Part shown: positions 36,249-44,403 of the stretch, one piece after another | Layout: the number at the start of each line of letters is the position of its first letter | Position numbering within the stretch: the first letter of the stretch is position 1 | Source of the DNA: Mycobacterium kyogaense | Lineage (GTDB): Bacteria; Actinomycetota; Actinomycetes; Mycobacteriales; Mycobacteriaceae | DNA length: 64,000 nt | Assembly: GCF_003254575.1 (NCBI RefSeq) | Contig: NZ_QJUA01000011.1 | Span: 62,001 to 126,000 of the forward strand | Reading direction: 5' to 3' | Notes under the pieces: generated by a model | The model's input: only the letters and a program-made list of their open reading frames with translations | Told to the model about the DNA's origin: nothing | Databases searched by the model: none | Made by a program: the position numbers and the translations under genes

Positions 36249-36895
36249 CCATCGAGCAGGACGTCGACAGCGCCACCGTCGAGGAGCTGATCGACTGGGC
36301 GCGGGCGCTCGTCACGCCCGGCACCCGGCGCATCCTCGGACTCACCGGTGCACCGGGGGCCGGAAAGTCCACGGTCGCAGAACAACTCGTCGCGGCGCTG
36401 GGACCCCAGGATGCCGTGCTCGTGCCGATGGACGGTTTCCACCTGGCCAACGAGGTGCTGCTCGACCTGGGGCGGCGGGACCGCAAGGGCGCACACGACA
36501 CGTTCGATGACGACGGCTACGCCCGGCTGCTCGCGGCCTTGAAGGCCCAGCGCGACGGTGACGCCGTGATCTACGCCCCCCGGTTCCGGCGGGAGATCGA
36601 GGAGCCGATCGGATCGTCGATCCCGGTGCACCCGTCGACCCCGCTGGTGGTCACCGAGGGCAACTACCTACTGCTGGACTCCGGTGCCTGGCCCGCCGCC
36701 CGGGCCTGCCTCGACGAGGTCTGGTTCCTGGCCCCCGACACCGGGATTCGGCACGAACGCCTGGTGCGCCGGCACGAGGCGTTCGGCAAGACACCCGAGG
36801 AAGCGCAGTTCTGGGCGTTGGGTTCCGACGAACGCAACGCCCAGCTGATCGAGTCGACGGCGGCCCGGGCCGACCGCATCCTGCAGCTGCCATGA
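36245..36895 (+). CDS. Nucleoside/uridine-kinase-like P-loop kinase (FrcK type)
   Basis: This is a 216-residue protein starting at the GTG that overlaps the PfkB stop. Walker A is LGLTGAPGAGKSTVAEQL; VLVPMDGFHLANEVLLDLGRRDRKGAHDTFD is the substrate region typical of the PanK/uridine kinase-like group; VVTEGNYLLLDSG follows. Members of this group sit in fructose-importer operons of rhizobia (FrcK). The exact substrate is not known. It is ATGA-coupled to the LacI gene. Confidence 0.8.
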   Translation: MTIEQDVDSATVEELIDWARALVTPGTRRILGLTGAPGAGKSTVAEQLVAALGPQDAVLVPMDGFHLANEVLLDLGRRDRKGAHDTFDDDGYARLLAALKAQRDGDAVIYAPRFRREIEEPIGSSIPVHPSTPLVVTEGNYLLLDSGAWPAARACLDEVWFLAPDTGIRHERLVRRHEAFGKTPEEAQFWALGSDERNAQLIESTAARADRILQLP

Positions 36896-37899
36896 CCACG
36901 ATGGGCGACGTCGCGCGCCTGGCCGGGGTGTCGGCGTCGACGGTGTCGCACGTGATCAACGGAACCCGGCGGGTGGACACCGGAACCCGCCTGCGCGTCG
37001 AGGCGGCGATCGCCGAGACCGGGTACCGCCGCAACGGCGTGGCCCGCTCGCTGGCGGCCGGGCGCACGCACACGGTCGGCCTGTCGATCTCGGCGCTGAC
37101 CAACCCGTACTTCGGCAGCCTGGTCCACGCGGTGGAAAGGGCGCTGTCGGAGGCAGGTTACGTGTTGATCGTCGGCGACTCCCACGACGATGCCGAATCC
37201 GAGAAGCGGGTCACCGACTCGCTGCTGGACCGGCAGGTCGACGGGCTGATCGTGGCTCCGGCGGCCGGCTCGGAGCGGACGACGCTGCCGGCGATCGTGC
37301 GTACCGGAACCCCGCTGGTGCTCATCGACCGCGCTGTCGACATCGACTGCGATCAGGTCGGTCCCGAGAACGTCGAGTCGGCGCGTGCCCTCACCGAGCA
37401 CCTCCTCGACCGGGGGCACCGGCGGATCGCGGTGGTCCGCGGTATCGCCGGGATCTCGTCGACCGTGGAACGATTCGACGGGTACGTGGCGGCGCTGGCC
37501 GCGCACGGCATCCCGCTCGATCCCGACCTCGTCATCGAGGGTGAGTCGAGCACCGATGTCGCCGAACGCTCGGTGCGCGCCGCGATGGCCGGGGAGAACC
37601 GGCCCACCGCACTGGTGTCGATGAACAACGCGATGACGATCGGGGCCCTCAAGGCGCTGCGCAGCCTGGACCTGTCGATCCCGTCGGACGTGGCGTTCGC
37701 CTGCTACGACGACTTCGAGTGGTCGGATCTGTTCGAGCCCAAGCTCACCGCGGCGGCGCAGGACGTCGAGACCATCGGCGCCACCGCGGCGCAACTGCTG
37801 TTGCGTCGCGTGCGCGCGGAAGACGGTGCAGCGCAACGCATCCAGGTGCCGACGACGTTCCACCACCGCAACTCGTGCGGGTGCCGGACCGTGGTGTGA
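36892..37899 (+). CDS. LacI family transcriptional regulator of the sugar operon
   Basis: This is a 335-residue protein. The N-terminal LacI helix-turn-helix and hinge are canonical (MGDVARLAGVSASTVSHVINGTRRVDTGTRLRVEAAIAETGYRRNGVARSLA). The sugar-binding domain follows (VGLSISALTNPYFGSLVHAVE, DGLIVAPA, GHRRIAVVRG, AFACYDDFEWSDLF). Being the last gene of the operon it probably binds the palindrome at 32502-32513 and responds to the imported sugar or its phosphate. Confidence 0.9.
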   Translation: MTTMGDVARLAGVSASTVSHVINGTRRVDTGTRLRVEAAIAETGYRRNGVARSLAAGRTHTVGLSISALTNPYFGSLVHAVERALSEAGYVLIVGDSHDDAESEKRVTDSLLDRQVDGLIVAPAAGSERTTLPAIVRTGTPLVLIDRAVDIDCDQVGPENVESARALTEHLLDRGHRRIAVVRGIAGISSTVERFDGYVAALAAHGIPLDPDLVIEGESSTDVAERSVRAAMAGENRPTALVSMNNAMTIGALKALRSLDLSIPSDVAFACYDDFEWSDLFEPKLTAAAQDVETIGATAAQLLLRRVRAEDGAAQRIQVPTTFHHRNSCGCRTVV

Positions 37900-37902
37900 T
37901 GT

Positions 37903-38355
37903 CCGGCTCGCGGTGTCGGGCCAGAGCTCCCGCCAGCCGCTTTTGGGCGGAGACGAGGTCGTCACTCATGGCGAGCAACTTGTCGCGTTCGACCAGGAAT
38001 GTGACCGTGGGGATGGGCTCGGCTGCGGTCACCCGGTCGTCGCCGCGTCAGATCTGTGCGCCGGTGCAACGGATGTTCGCCTCGTTCTCCTCCTCGTCGA
38101 TCGCGTAGCCGCGCGCCCGTAGAGCCCGCCCGCGTGTGCGACGGCCCCAGTCCTCGTCGGCCTTCTGGGGTGGGTGAGGGTAGGCGATCGGCGGAGGCCG
38201 AGCAAGGCTACGCGTGGTGAGCGCTCGTTGGCGAAGTAGGGTTCGAGCACGCCTAGCGGGAGGTGAATCGCCGACTTCACGCCGCTCGTGGGCGTTGCCG
38301 GACGACTTGGGAAGAGGTCGTCCCGCTCGTGTAGCCGTATGACGCGGCGGTAGCA
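37903..38355 (-). pseudogene. Broken IclR-type regulator, effector-binding domain remnant
   Basis: Read on the minus strand, one frame gives RLHERDDLFPSRPATPTSG then KSAIHLPLGVLEPYFANE. About 38221 the reading shifts by one and continues as LTTRSLARPPPIAYPHPP, DEDWGRRTRGRALRARGYAIDEEENEANIRC. After an in-frame TGA at 38048-38050 it goes on with VTFLVERDKLLAMSDDLVSAQKRLAGALARH. The RARGYAIDEEENEANIRC piece is the conserved core of IclR ligand-binding domains. No helix-turn-helix part is found upstream. So this is a truncated gene with one frameshift and one nonsense codon, next to the boundary of the low-density region. Confidence 0.65.
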
Positions 38356-38374
38356 CTAGCCGTAGGTGGGGCCG

Positions 38375-39244
38375 CTAGCTGAACTGTGGGCAATACACCG
38401 CGATGGAGGTCTCCAGAATCGCCTGCTCAACTTCCGGGGTGTTGGTGCTGTCGATCGCGGCCAAAATTTGATCATCATTCCAGCCCTGAGCCTTCCAACT
38501 GCACAGCGTTGGCGCTGCTGCGATAGCCGATTGCCCACTCCCGCCTCCTGGAACAATGCCGTATCGATCCTTCAAAGTTGCGATGAATCTCTGTTCCGGC
38601 GGCATCGCTGAGATCGCGTCTTGGCCTGGACCCTGTATGTCCGGGCAGTAGTGCTTTGCCGCAACCCGAGTGAATCGGGTCGCCTGCGGTCGTGACCACT
38701 CGGGATTGTTGCGAAGGACTGCGTCGACGGAGTTGATCATTGTGTAAGTCCCCGCTGGGTACTTGTTCGGCTCCTCGTGCACGAGTGCACACAACCCGTG
38801 CGCCATGTCGATGACGTACTGCGGGTCCTGATCGCTGACCGGCACGCCGTAGCTGCGAAGTTCGGCCACGTACGCGGCATCGGTTGCGTCGAGCTGCGGG
38901 CCTGGAGGAGGAGTCGAAGACGTCAGTGCAGGCGGGAGCGCCGCGGGCGTGGTCGACGGAGGCGCCGAAGCTGCAGGGTGCGAGGGCAGCGGCTGGCCGG
39001 ATACATTTGGCTCCACGGCTCCAATCAATTTCACCGCGCTCACCGCGGCGGCCGACGCGATGACCACGGCGCTCACGCCGACCGCAATAGCGGTGATCCG
39101 GCCCGGCGTGAGGCGTCGCGGCGGTTCCCAGTCCTCGCCGTCATCAAGTGACCACGCGGCATGCGCCTCGGTCTCGTCGACGGCCGCACCGAGTTCAGTG
39201 GGCGCCAGACCGGTGGGTGCGTCGTCTTCGCCAGCTTCCCCCAT
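38375..39244 (-). CDS. Membrane-anchored protein with two DUF732 domains
   Basis: This is a 289-residue protein; ATG 39244 is preferred, though an in-frame ATG at 39295 would add 17 residues. An acidic cytoplasmic tail and a Trp/Pro/Arg segment precede one transmembrane helix (ITAIAVGVSAVVIASAAAVSAV, about 53-74), then a Pro/Ser/Thr-rich linker. Two DUF732 modules follow: DAAYVAELRSYGVPVSDQD to HYCPDI and EQRFIATLKDRYGI to AVYCPQF, each with its paired cysteines. DUF732 is a mycobacterial extracytoplasmic domain of unknown function. Upstream lies about 1.1 kb without a clear gene. Confidence 0.75.
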   Translation of the reverse strand: MGEAGEDDAPTGLAPTELGAAVDETEAHAAWSLDDGEDWEPPRRLTPGRITAIAVGVSAVVIASAAAVSAVKLIGAVEPNVSGQPLPSHPAASAPPSTTPAALPPALTSSTPPPGPQLDATDAAYVAELRSYGVPVSDQDPQYVIDMAHGLCALVHEEPNKYPAGTYTMINSVDAVLRNNPEWSRPQATRFTRVAAKHYCPDIQGPGQDAISAMPPEQRFIATLKDRYGIVPGGGSGQSAIAAAPTLCSWKAQGWNDDQILAAIDSTNTPEVEQAILETSIAVYCPQFS

Positions 39245-40389
39245 GTGCGAATCGTAAGAGCCGGCACAAGCTCCTGTGATTGTTTCGGACTTCACTGCGG
39301 TGCGGCTTCCCGAATGATCCGCAGAGTCGCTTAATGGCCAGTTGCGCGGGCCGAACAGAAGCGCTGTATCTCCGGCACCGCACTACCCGCGGTAGACCTC
39401 GAACGTCCAGTCCACTGACAAACACATGACACTTCGAACTCCGCCAGGTCAATGCGAAAGCCACCAGTTGTGGCCGCGACCATACGCGAAAGCACCTCAG
39501 CAGCCCAACGATTCGTGCGGATTAACGGCGCGCATGCGTTGACGAAATCTTCAGTTATCGGCATCGGGTGATCGCGCAGCGAAATTGTTGTCTCAGAACC
39601 GAGTCCGTGGTGACATTGCGGCGCCGCAGCGATGGCCCTCCGTCCGACGGCTCCATAGGGAAGCTTGCCACGCGGTGTCGCAATGCCGAGCTGGGGCCTT
39701 TCGAAGCAGGACGGCGGCGCCATCGCCGAAGCGTGCAACCAAACCCGAATCGTCCGGAGGGCGCAGCGTATTGGCGCCGAATGAAACGGGCACTGTGATG
39801 ACACCAGCAGAGCGCGCTGAACGGCTGCGGCGTTGGCCGACCGATTCGAGCTGGCCGTACTCCTGCGTCGGTCTGCAAGGCCGGCTGATCGAACAGCGGT
39901 CGATAGCCCATGTCAGCTCCGGTCGAAAAGTAAGCAAGTAGTTCCGGAGCAGGCCGCTCAGGATTCGACCGGATCTGTTAAGCCCTCCCCCCAGGATGGA
40001 TGCAATGCCGCCGATGAGGCGGGCCAGGGCCAGCCCGACAATTTAACGGCGTTTCGGCCGGGACAGTGCCCTCAGTCATCGTCGCCCGGTAACCTCGACC
40101 GAGACGGCTCATCCCTCGTATAAGAGGCGAGCAGAAGCCCACTGACCCGAACGCGAAGACGTTTGGTTCCGGTGACACTCACTGCGTCGAAACTCGCAGC
40201 TCAGTAACAGCCAATACGCGATGGAGGACACACCCTCGGGCGTGCATGAAGGCAGTGTCCGTCCAAGTGTGAGAATCACTTTGCCGACGTCGCCGGTACG
40301 GCTTTCAGCGCAGCGAAGGTCATCGACATTACGCGGGGGGACGGGGCGGGTCGGTAAACAGTTTCAGCCTGGCGATGGAGCGATCTCGA
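39245..40389. other. Gene-poor stretch, no convincing gene
   Basis: These 1145 bp between the DUF732 gene and the NTPase unit show no open frame with a family match, good ribosome-binding site and sensible codon use. The best candidates are a minus-strand frame from ATG 39564 to 39331 (77 residues, starting MPITEDFVNACAPL) and a 47-residue plus frame 39798-39941 (MTPAERAERLRRWP). Neither can be assigned. The stretch looks like degraded or foreign DNA; no insertion sequence ends were seen. Confidence 0.5.
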
Positions 40390-40524
40390 ATGAGCGGTAT
40401 TGAAGTCAAGTACGACGTCGGGGGCCCAAGACGAGCCATCGGGAAGTGCGCTGTCTGGCTCGTGAAGTGGGCGTTCAAGCAGGAGGGGGAGACACTTCCA
40501 ACAGGCGGTCACTCGCCCCGTTGA
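40390..40524 (+). CDS. Possible 44-residue leader ORF overlapping the NTPase start
   Basis: ATG 40390 has GGAG nine bases upstream and opens a frame of 44 codons (MSGIEVKYDVGGPRRAIGKC onward) ending in TGA at 40522-40524, overlapping the NTPase gene in another frame. It could be a small partner protein or a translational leader. No family is recognised, and it may equally be chance. Confidence 0.3.
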   Translation: MSGIEVKYDVGGPRRAIGKCAVWLVKWAFKQEGETLPTGGHSPR

Positions 40525-43500
40525 CGCCGGAATTCGATCGTGAACAGCACCAAACCTACGTCGAACATCTGAATTCTGCGCTGGAGAATGACGACCTTTG
40601 CAATATTGCGCTCACTGGCAGGTATGGGGCAGGAAAGTCGAGTATTCTAAAAGAGTTTGCGCGCCAGCAGGCTGAACAAGTCCTGTTCCTCTCATTGTCG
40701 ACGCTCGGCCCGGATGATGTAAAGGAATCTCGCACTAACCAAATTGAAAAAGAACTGGTGAAGCAGCTGCTTCACCGCGAGAGGCCCGCCCGCTTACCGC
40801 AGTCTCGGTATGAGCGAATCGACCGTCTGCCGATGTGGCGAGCAGCCGGCACCTCCGCCCTTGGGTTGGCCGCAGTTGGATTGACGCTATGGGTTTTCGG
40901 TGCGCTTCCGAAATTTCCCGGCCTTGCCGCCGATCTGCCCTGGTGGGTAAGGATCGTCGCTACGGTAGCCGTGCTGGCTGCCGCGGTTTATGCAATTGCA
41001 TTGCTTCGGCTAGCTGTGCATAACCGGCTGATTTCTCAGGTTTCGGCTGGAGGAGCGTCGATCTCTTTGACGAAGTCGGAGAGCTACTTTGATCAGTACC
41101 TTGACGAAATCGTCTACTTCTTTGAGTCCTTACGGAAAATAGAGATCGTAATATTCGAGGACCTCGATCGTTTCGACGATCCGGGGATATTCGAGGCACT
41201 ACGCGAGCTGAACACGCTACTCAACAACAGCAAGCAGACAGACGGTAGGTCCATCAAGTTTATCTATGCGTTGCGGGACAGCATCTTCGAGAAACTTGGC
41301 CACGACACATTAAGTCAAGAAGCTGACGCCGCGAAGGCTGAGGCAGTGCGTGCCAATCGCACGAAGTTTTTCGACTTGGTCATTCCCATCGTCCCTTTTA
41401 TCACGCACCGCACGTCGCGCGACCTTCTCATGCAGATTCTCAACAATGACCGACTATCACCGGTCGTTCCGGTTGGCGGCGAGCTAATCGACCTCACTGC
41501 TCGCCATCTGCCCGACATGCGTTTGCTGACGAACATTCGCAACGAGTACTCGGTATACGCGACGTCATTGATAAGGGATAAAAGAGGCATTGGAACTCTT
41601 GAAGCCGACAAGTTATTTGCAATGGTGGTCTATAAGAATATCCACCTAGCCGACTTCGAGCGTGTGTTGTTGGGACGCAGTGATTTGGATAAAATCTACC
41701 GGCTAAGCCGCCAGCTCGTCGACGAGTCTATGGAATTGAGGCGTGCGCGCCTTCGCGAGATCGCCGATGCTATTGCGCTGCGCGACGCCCTAGGCGAGCG
41801 GTCCGCGCTATGGGGCGACCAGCTCGAATGGTTCTTCAGCAAGATCGGCTCCGGCAGGGACTCTAGTTCGCCGTTGCGTAGCTATCGCATAGGAGTCCGC
41901 ACATTCGACGCCAGTCACGTCAAAACCGAAGAGTTTTGGCGCGAGTTGTTCGCCGATGGAAATGGCGTGACCGCTCATTATGGTAATACTAGTTACAACC
42001 AGTTCGACATTACTGCCTCGATGGATGATGTCCGCCGTGTTCTCGGGGATGATCGGCGGCAAGGGCTGCGTCTCGACGCTTGGGACAGCGCAGAGCGTGC
42101 CGAACTCGGTCGTGAGCAGGAGCGGCTGCGGGCAGACCTTGAGAACCTCCGGACAGCGGACTTCGGCGTCTTGGCGAAGCGGACGGACTTCGCACTCACG
42201 CTCGGCGATAAGGCGAGGTCATTCGCCGATCTTCTTACTGAAAACATTAAGTCAGAAGTCGGTAGGGCTCTCATTGCTGACGGATTTATCGACCGCTACT
42301 ACGCACTCTATGTAGCCCAGTACTACGGCGACCGAGTCCCACCCAATGCCATGAACTTCATTGTGCACGCTGTCGATACAAATCGGCCCGACGTTAACTA
42401 TTCCTTTAATGACGAAGAGGAGATCGCAGCTGTCCTGCGGGAGACTAAGCGGTCTTTCCTATCGGACGCCAGCGCATACAATATTGGCGTTCTCGACTAC
42501 CTCGTGGCCCACGATGACCCCGGCGCCTCCACCGTCTTGAACACGATCGCCGAAAACATGGATGGAGTGAAACAGTCCTTCTTGCAGACCTACCTCGCAG
42601 AGGGGGGCCAAGCGGTCGGCGCAACTGCATATCTCGCGGCGCGCTGGCCAGCCATCTTCCACCAGATCATCAACCTCATCGACCTTGCCGGCGATCGACG
42701 TAAGGACCTGGTGAACGTCGCCTTGTCCAACTCGGATCGGGAAGTGGACTACATCCTCGACGACGTCGTTCGCGTCTACTTTCAAGCGAACTACGCATTG
42801 CTACCCGTCCTCGTCGAGCCCATCGCTCAGGATGAGGCTGGCGTGAAGGCCGACAGCGAGGAGGCCGTGCGCCGGCAACATCAAGTAAGCAACGCGGTCA
42901 CCACGATGTCCAGAGCGGCGTTCATATGCGAAGACCTTCGGCCCCTGAACCTGGTTGCCACTCGGCTGATAGTCGAAAAAGACTGCTACACAATTACCGC
43001 CGCGAACTTGCGAAGTGCGCTCCATAATACAATGACCTTAAGTCTTGATCGCATCCGAAGTGCCGATGCAGATATTTACGAAGATGTACTGCAACAGCCG
43101 GATCGCTATCTCGATGCAGTGGCGAACGACCGTACCTCTGCCACCGAGTGGGACGTCAAGAAGCCTATAGACACTGAGCGCGGTCACGGGGCTGCCGTTA
43201 CCCGCATAGAGAATCAAGCGTGTACTGAATGGACTGTCGAGGATCCAGCCGCATTCCGCGATGTCATAATTGATCTCGCCAATCACCCCCAAGAGCAGTT
43301 CGTGGCCTTGATCTCACGCGCTCACCCGGACTGCCTCATTCGCGACCTCCAGACAGTGCCAGACGCGACGTGGGGGGCACTCGCACAGTGTCAACGATTT
43401 GCCCCGACATTAGCCAACGTCAAGAACTACATTGACCGTGTAGGTGAGTTAGACGACGACCTCGCTGCGTTCCTTTCAGCCGAGGATGCCATCCTCGTCC

Positions 43501-44273
43501 CTCAAAACAACAGCAACCCGCCGGAGCAATCGCTTGAGGAGGCCAAGGCTGAAGTTGCCGAGACAATTTTAAAGTCGATTCGCACCATGCCTGATCCTGC
43601 CCTGCGAGTCCGGCTGGTGGCGTCAATGGACCTCAAGGCGTGGTTCCCGCTAGACCGCATCCAGCCCGAGCCGGGCGAACTGCTCGGGCTCCTGATCGCT
43701 GAGCGAGTGTGCGCGGATTCCGCTGCGACCTTCGAATTGTTCGACACGAGCGACTGGCCAACTTTGCGCCACGCCGTTCGCAGGTCGGAGAAGTTCAAGG
43801 ACTTCATGACTCCCCAACTGCTCGACACCGAGATGGTCGTGCGACTTCTGGACAGCCCAGACATCGACGGTGACGTTAAGATCAGACTTCTCAAGCGATT
43901 TGACGAGTTCATTCCCGCCGGCCACCGCACTGCCCTCGCGGCTGCCGGCCGCATAGCACTAGCCACATCGACGAACCTCGGTGCGCGGCAGATTCTTGCC
44001 ATCGCGTCTGGCACAGGCGACTCCAGCCTCACCGTAGCGCTGCTAGACCAGAGTGGCGATGAGCATAGCGTCGACGAGGTACTGGCTGCCCTTTTGACTC
44101 TCCCTGCGCCATACAGCCAGCTGTCAGTCGCCAGTTCGAAACTGACTTTTCCGATGGAAGAGCGAATTGCTCGGCTCCTCCGGCGGATACAGGTGGACGG
44201 CCGAATCTCGACCAGGTCGTACCAGCGGTCGGCTCGAAAGCCCGCCCGAATCGAAGTGACCGTCAGGAGTTAA
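40446..44273 (+). CDS. YobI/KAP-like membrane P-loop NTPase (putative defence protein)
   Basis: This is a protein of up to 1275 residues. GTG 40446 is the longest start; GTG 40467 and TTG 40521 are alternatives, and AGGAGG at 40481 does not sit well before any of them. The family opening (SLAPLTPEFD) runs into Walker A GRYGAGKSS (residues 58-66). Two transmembrane helices (about 132-153 and 167-190) are inserted before Walker B (KIEIVIFEDLDRFD, 231-244), the layout of KAP and YobI-type NTPases. A segment FIYALRDSIFEKLG follows, then about 950 residues of helical sequence. Base and codon use is clearly AT-richer than its neighbours (many ATA, TTT, AAA codons), suggesting transfer. Such NTPases are predicted to act in anti-phage conflict systems; here no partner nuclease gene is seen. 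Confidence 0.75.
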   Translation: MRCLAREVGVQAGGGDTSNRRSLAPLTPEFDREQHQTYVEHLNSALENDDLCNIALTGRYGAGKSSILKEFARQQAEQVLFLSLSTLGPDDVKESRTNQIEKELVKQLLHRERPARLPQSRYERIDRLPMWRAAGTSALGLAAVGLTLWVFGALPKFPGLAADLPWWVRIVATVAVLAAAVYAIALLRLAVHNRLISQVSAGGASISLTKSESYFDQYLDEIVYFFESLRKIEIVIFEDLDRFDDPGIFEALRELNTLLNNSKQTDGRSIKFIYALRDSIFEKLGHDTLSQEADAAKAEAVRANRTKFFDLVIPIVPFITHRTSRDLLMQILNNDRLSPVVPVGGELIDLTARHLPDMRLLTNIRNEYSVYATSLIRDKRGIGTLEADKLFAMVVYKNIHLADFERVLLGRSDLDKIYRLSRQLVDESMELRRARLREIADAIALRDALGERSALWGDQLEWFFSKIGSGRDSSSPLRSYRIGVRTFDASHVKTEEFWRELFADGNGVTAHYGNTSYNQFDITASMDDVRRVLGDDRRQGLRLDAWDSAERAELGREQERLRADLENLRTADFGVLAKRTDFALTLGDKARSFADLLTENIKSEVGRALIADGFIDRYYALYVAQYYGDRVPPNAMNFIVHAVDTNRPDVNYSFNDEEEIAAVLRETKRSFLSDASAYNIGVLDYLVAHDDPGASTVLNTIAENMDGVKQSFLQTYLAEGGQAVGATAYLAARWPAIFHQIINLIDLAGDRRKDLVNVALSNSDREVDYILDDVVRVYFQANYALLPVLVEPIAQDEAGVKADSEEAVRRQHQVSNAVTTMSRAAFICEDLRPLNLVATRLIVEKDCYTITAANLRSALHNTMTLSLDRIRSADADIYEDVLQQPDRYLDAVANDRTSATEWDVKKPIDTERGHGAAVTRIENQACTEWTVEDPAAFRDVIIDLANHPQEQFVALISRAHPDCLIRDLQTVPDATWGALAQCQRFAPTLANVKNYIDRVGELDDDLAAFLSAEDAILVPQNNSNPPEQSLEEAKAEVAETILKSIRTMPDPALRVRLVASMDLKAWFPLDRIQPEPGELLGLLIAERVCADSAATFELFDTSDWPTLRHAVRRSEKFKDFMTPQLLDTEMVVRLLDSPDIDGDVKIRLLKRFDEFIPAGHRTALAAAGRIALATSTNLGARQILAIASGTGDSSLTVALLDQSGDEHSVDEVLAALLTLPAPYSQLSVASSKLTFPMEERIARLLRRIQVDGRISTRSYQRSARKPARIEVTVRS

Positions 44274-44403
44274 AGAACCCTTCGGTGTTGAAGGCTGCTG
44301 ACGACAGCGCAGCGTGACCGGAAGCTTGCGCGCTCGCTACGAGCCGAAATGAGGCGTCCAGATCCCGACAGAGCGCGCGTTCGAGTAACCCCCGAGCGGT
44401 GAG

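Noticed and set aside
38029..38280. An 83-residue small protein gene
   Set aside because: It is the first reading-frame fragment of the broken IclR gene.
39331..39804. A 157-residue minus-strand gene in the gene-poor stretch
   Set aside because: No ribosome-binding site, no family signature, and rare-residue composition like a chance frame; noted only within the gap entry.
44330..44400. tRNA-like words (GTTCGAGTAACCCC) near ilvD as a tRNA integration site
   Set aside because: No acceptor stem or anticodon arm can be folded around it.
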